A stretch of DNA of 7,246 bases from positions 1-7,246 of the forward strand of contig WGAX01000057.1 in NCBI GenBank assembly GCA_015494595.1. The letters are read 5' to 3'. Numbering within the stretch: position 1 is the stretch's first letter; each line of letters starts with the position of its first letter. The stretch comes from Nitratiruptor sp. Lineage in GTDB: Bacteria > Campylobacterota > Campylobacteria > Campylobacterales > Nitratiruptoraceae. The translations under genes were made by a program, and so were the position numbers. Shown here in pieces: positions 5,309 to 7,246 of the stretch. Below the pieces are notes generated by a model. It made no database searches. It was not told the DNA's origin and saw only the letters and a list, made by a program, of their open reading frames with translations.

Positions 5309-6400
5309 AAACTTCTCAATCACCTCTTTAAAGACTCTATAAAGTCCAATAACTTCATCTTTGTGCACCCTCTCATTGGGAGCGTGAATTGTATCATTTC
5401 TTACACCAAACTCTATAGTTTTAACACCAAACTCCGCAAAAAATCTTGCATCGCTGGTGCCTCCTGCAGTAGAGTGTTTAGGAGTAATACCGGTAATTTT
5501 TTGGATTGCCTTGTCAATAACTTTCACAATTTTGCTATTTGGATCAGTCAAAAAGGGCTTGGCACTTTGACTAAGCTTTAAGGTATAGTTCATCCCATCA
5601 AAAAATTTATGCACAAACTGCTCTATATCTTGCATCGTGGTTTTGGTGTTATTACGCACATTAAACATCATTTTCAGTTTACCCGGAGTCACATTTGTCA
5701 CCTCCATACCAGCCCTCATATCGGTAATCACAAATTTGCTTGGAGCAAAAAACTCATCTCCACTATCTAAATCTACTCCTGCCATCTTGGGCAGTACTTG
5801 GGCAACTTTATGAATAGGATTGATTGCCTTTTCTGGATAGGCAGCATGCCCTTGCTTCCCAATCTTTTCAATCACACCATTGATTGAGCCTCGTCTTCCA
5901 ATCTTTATGGCATCACCAAAGCGCTTTTCACACGTTGGCTCTGCCACAATGGCAAAATCTGGCAAAAGATGCACTTTTTTTAACTCTTGTAAAGCATATC
6001 TTGTGCCCCATTTTGCTTCTCCCTCCTCATCACTTGTAAGCAAAATTGAGAGAGTACCACTAAACTCTTTTGCCTCTTTGCAAGCTTGCACAAATGCAGC
6101 CACACCACTTTTCATATCCTGTGCACCTCTGGCATATATAAAACCATCTCTCTCCATAGGCTCAAAAGGATCGCTTTGCCACCCTTCACCCGGAGGCACC
6201 ACATCCACATGCCCACCAAAGCACAGATGCTCCCCTTCGCCAAATTTTTTATATAAAAAGAGATTTTTCACACCATTTTTATCAAAATAGAGCGCCTGAA
6301 AATCTGCTAGATACTCTTTGATAAATTCTAAACTTCCTGCATCATCTGGAGTGATGCTTGGAAAGCTTAGCAACCTTTTAAATAACTCTATCACTTCCAT
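5303..6400 (-). CDS. dapE: Succinyl-diaminopimelate desuccinylase
   Basis: DapE is a cytoplasmic di-zinc M20A peptidase-fold enzyme that hydrolyses N-succinyl-LL-diaminopimelate to LL-diaminopimelate and succinate, supplying lysine and the peptidoglycan cross-linking residue. It is 365 aa (family about 375). Metal and catalytic residues appear in order: H64 and D66 in FGGHVDVVP, D95 in GAQDMKSG, E125/E126 in TSDEEG, E154 in VAEPT, and H339 in TIHAPNERV. GRRGSINGVI (168-177) and AGGTSDARF (312-320) are DapE-type motifs that separate it from the M20D enzyme in this window. The ATG at 6400 is 9 bp after the lipoprotein stop. Its ribosome binding site is weak, so translation probably depends on coupling to that gene. 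Confidence in the function is high. Confidence 0.95.
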   Translation of the reverse strand: MEVIELFKRLLSFPSITPDDAGSLEFIKEYLADFQALYFDKNGVKNLFLYKKFGEGEHLCFGGHVDVVPPGEGWQSDPFEPMERDGFIYARGAQDMKSGVAAFVQACKEAKEFSGTLSILLTSDEEGEAKWGTRYALQELKKVHLLPDFAIVAEPTCEKRFGDAIKIGRRGSINGVIEKIGKQGHAAYPEKAINPIHKVAQVLPKMAGVDLDSGDEFFAPSKFVITDMRAGMEVTNVTPGKLKMMFNVRNNTKTTMQDIEQFVHKFFDGMNYTLKLSQSAKPFLTDPNSKIVKVIDKAIQKITGITPKHSTAGGTSDARFFAEFGVKTIEFGVRNDTIHAPNERVHKDEVIGLYRVFKEVIEKFE

Positions 6401-6409
6401 TGGACTGCT

Positions 6410-6748
6410 TTAAGGATGCTCATAAAAAAGGTAGTTTGTAGCGTAGTCACTAAACTCAAAATAGACCTTTTTGCGTATCTCTCCTTTTTGCAAAACTCCA
6501 TCAAGATTTTTATCCACATAGCCATACCCATAGCGATATGGTCTTGGACGATTATCATCAGTCCCATATGCAGTAGAAATTTTATCTATACCCATAATTC
6601 GCTTCATCAATTTGCCACCACTATAAATCTCAAGTACTCCATTTGTGCCTGTCCAATTAACAATAGCTCGTCCTAATTTATTTTGCGTCTCTTGCGTACA
6701 GCCAGCTAAAAAAAATGCTACAATAGAAAAGATAAAAAGCTTTTTCAT
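6410..6748 (-). CDS. Small lipoprotein with an EF-hand loop
   Basis: This 112-aa protein starts with MKKLFIFSIVAFFLAGC, a type II signal peptide with lipobox LAGC and lipidated C17, so the mature protein of about 96 aa is anchored in an envelope membrane and faces the periplasm or the surface. Residues 79-90, DKNLDGVLQKGE, match the 12-residue EF-hand loop exactly at the key positions (D1, N3, D5, G6, E12), suggesting calcium binding. Beyond this, NRPRPYRYGYGY just before the loop is rich in Arg, Tyr and Gly, and the C-terminal part is aromatic. I do not recognise the family. AAGGAG precedes the start, and a TATAAT -10 lies about 20 bases upstream. It is 9 bp ahead of dapE, so the two form an operon, although no functional link is evident. 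Confidence 0.8.
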   Translation of the reverse strand: MKKLFIFSIVAFFLAGCTQETQNKLGRAIVNWTGTNGVLEIYSGGKLMKRIMGIDKISTAYGTDDNRPRPYRYGYGYVDKNLDGVLQKGEIRKKVYFEFSDYATNYLFYEHP

Positions 6749-6768
6749 CTTTCTCCTTTTTTTTGAAA

Positions 6769-6776
6769 ATTATAAC
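6769..6776. promoter_or_regulatory. Extended -10 of the lipoprotein-dapE operon, overlapping a plus-strand -10
   Basis: On the minus strand, 6774-6769 reads TATAAT preceded by TGT, a perfect -10 with TGn extension. It gives a leader of about 14 bases to the lipoprotein start. On the plus strand the same bases read TATAAC at 6771-6776, which could serve the 63-aa gene, but its leader would be only about 7 bases, shorter than its ribosome binding site requires. The minus-strand promoter is well supported; the plus-strand use is doubtful. Confidence 0.55.
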
Positions 6777-6789
6777 ACAAAGGAAGTAT

Positions 6790-6981
6790 ATGAGTGGTTG
6801 GACTTGCTCACACCAAATTGGGGAATTTTGCGATCTGCTCAAAAAGCCTTGCGATCCAGGAGATAAAGGATGCGTACTCTATGGCAAAGCACTCTTTAGC
6901 AATCCAAATACCCCATCCAACGAGGCAGTTAAGCGAAGAGAAGAGATAGCTAAAAAGCGCAAAGACAAGGGGTATGAATGA
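6790..6981 (+). CDS. Small four-cysteine protein, 63 aa, unknown function
   Basis: From the ATG at 6790 the product starts MSGWTCSHQIGEFCDLLKKP. It has four cysteines at residues 6, 14, 21 and 28 (spacing C-x7-C-x6-C-x6-C), a histidine at 8, then GKALF and a highly charged helical C-terminus (KRREEIAKKRKDKG). The four cysteines in the N-terminal half suggest a small metal-binding (zinc or iron-sulfur) fold, but this is inference and no named family is recognised. AAAGGA lies 5 bases before the chosen start, whereas an upstream in-frame ATG at 6763 lacks one and would overlap the promoter region. The stop overlaps the next gene start by ATGA. No signal peptide is seen, so it is probably cytoplasmic. 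Confidence 0.72.
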   Translation: MSGWTCSHQIGEFCDLLKKPCDPGDKGCVLYGKALFSNPNTPSNEAVKRREEIAKKRKDKGYE

Positions 6982-7246
6982 GCTTAGCCTACAAACTTCC
7001 CTATACATATGAAGATTACAGACAGTGGCAAGGAGATTGGGAGCTTATCAATGGAGAGGCAATTGCTATGGCACCAAGCCCAATAGGAGCGCATCAAGCT
7101 ATACTATCCAAAATCATTATAGATATTGGCACTGCTTTTAATAAATGCAAAAAGCCTTGCTACATTTATGCAGAGCTTGATTATATAATTGATGAGTTTA
7201 ATGTCTTTCGTCCAGATATTGCAATCACCTGTCAAAAAGTAGAAGA
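6978..7246 (+). CDS. Uma2 family (DUF820) nuclease-fold protein, C-terminus beyond window
   Basis: The first 89 residues are visible. They fit the Uma2/DUF820 family, which has a PD-(D/E)xK restriction-endonuclease-like fold: YTYEDYRQWQGDWELINGE (9-27), then MAPSPIGAHQ (31-40), YAELDYIIDEFN (64-75) and VFRPDIAI (77-84). E66 and the P79-D80 pair correspond to the expected active-site region, and the downstream ExK lies outside the window. The start overlaps the preceding stop as ATGA, with AAGGGG 5 bases upstream, so it is translationally coupled to the small Cys protein. Family members are abundant in cyanobacteria and scattered elsewhere, and their biological role is poorly known. The gene is cut by the window edge and not visibly broken. 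Family assignment is fairly sure; nuclease activity is inferred. Confidence 0.85.
   Translation, partial: MSLAYKLPYTYEDYRQWQGDWELINGEAIAMAPSPIGAHQAILSKIIIDIGTAFNKCKKPCYIYAELDYIIDEFNVFRPDIAITCQKVE

Noticed and set aside
5880..6290. 136-codon plus-strand frame inside dapE
   Set aside because: It is antisense to the DapE catalytic region; its composition is explained by the opposite strand.
1756..6400. The two M20-type hydrolases as a recent gene duplication
   Set aside because: They belong to different subfamilies (M20D and DapE-type M20A) with distinct motifs, different metal-ligand sets and opposite orientation, so the proximity looks coincidental.

Overview
The window is compact, AT-rich bacterial DNA with ten protein-coding genes, two of them cut by the window edges. 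It contains no tRNA, rRNA, CRISPR array or insertion sequence that I can see. The organism is most likely a member of the Campylobacterota (the former Epsilonproteobacteria), possibly one of the vent or sulfur-oxidising groups. This is inferred from base composition, very short intergenic gaps, promoters with a recognisable -10 but weak -35, L27 beginning directly at MAHKK, and the general look of the proteins. No single marker fixes the genus.

Left block (1-1703, minus strand): ridA (enamine/imine deaminase), rplU (L21), rpmA (L27) and the N-terminal two thirds of the ribosome-assembly GTPase obg. The order L21-L27-Obg is the classic ribosome-biogenesis cluster. A probable promoter lies just upstream of rplU, and a perfect hairpin sits between rpmA and obg, where it could set the L27:Obg ratio.

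Central block (1756-5294, plus strand): an M20D-type N-acyl-amino-acid amidohydrolase, whose stop overlaps by one base the start of a large fusion protein. The fusion has an RsbW-like (GHKL) ATP-binding domain, a GNAT acyltransferase domain and a C-terminal region that looks like a second, degenerate GNAT-like half. Next, with its own promoter, comes a DUF2231 membrane protein with a long low-complexity tail. The deacylase/acyltransferase-ATPase pair is the least ordinary functional unit here.

Right block: dapE (lysine and peptidoglycan-precursor pathway) runs on the minus strand behind a small lipoprotein gene encoding a textbook EF-hand loop. The convergent ends of the DUF2231 gene and dapE share a perfect 20-bp palindrome that contains both stop codons. 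Divergent from the lipoprotein is a 63-aa protein with four cysteines, overlapping by ATGA the start of a Uma2-family (DUF820) nuclease-fold gene that runs off the right edge.

Two of the divergent intergenic gaps (52 and 41 bp) each centre on a near-symmetric -10 element that could serve both strands. No stretch over 300 bases lacks a gene.
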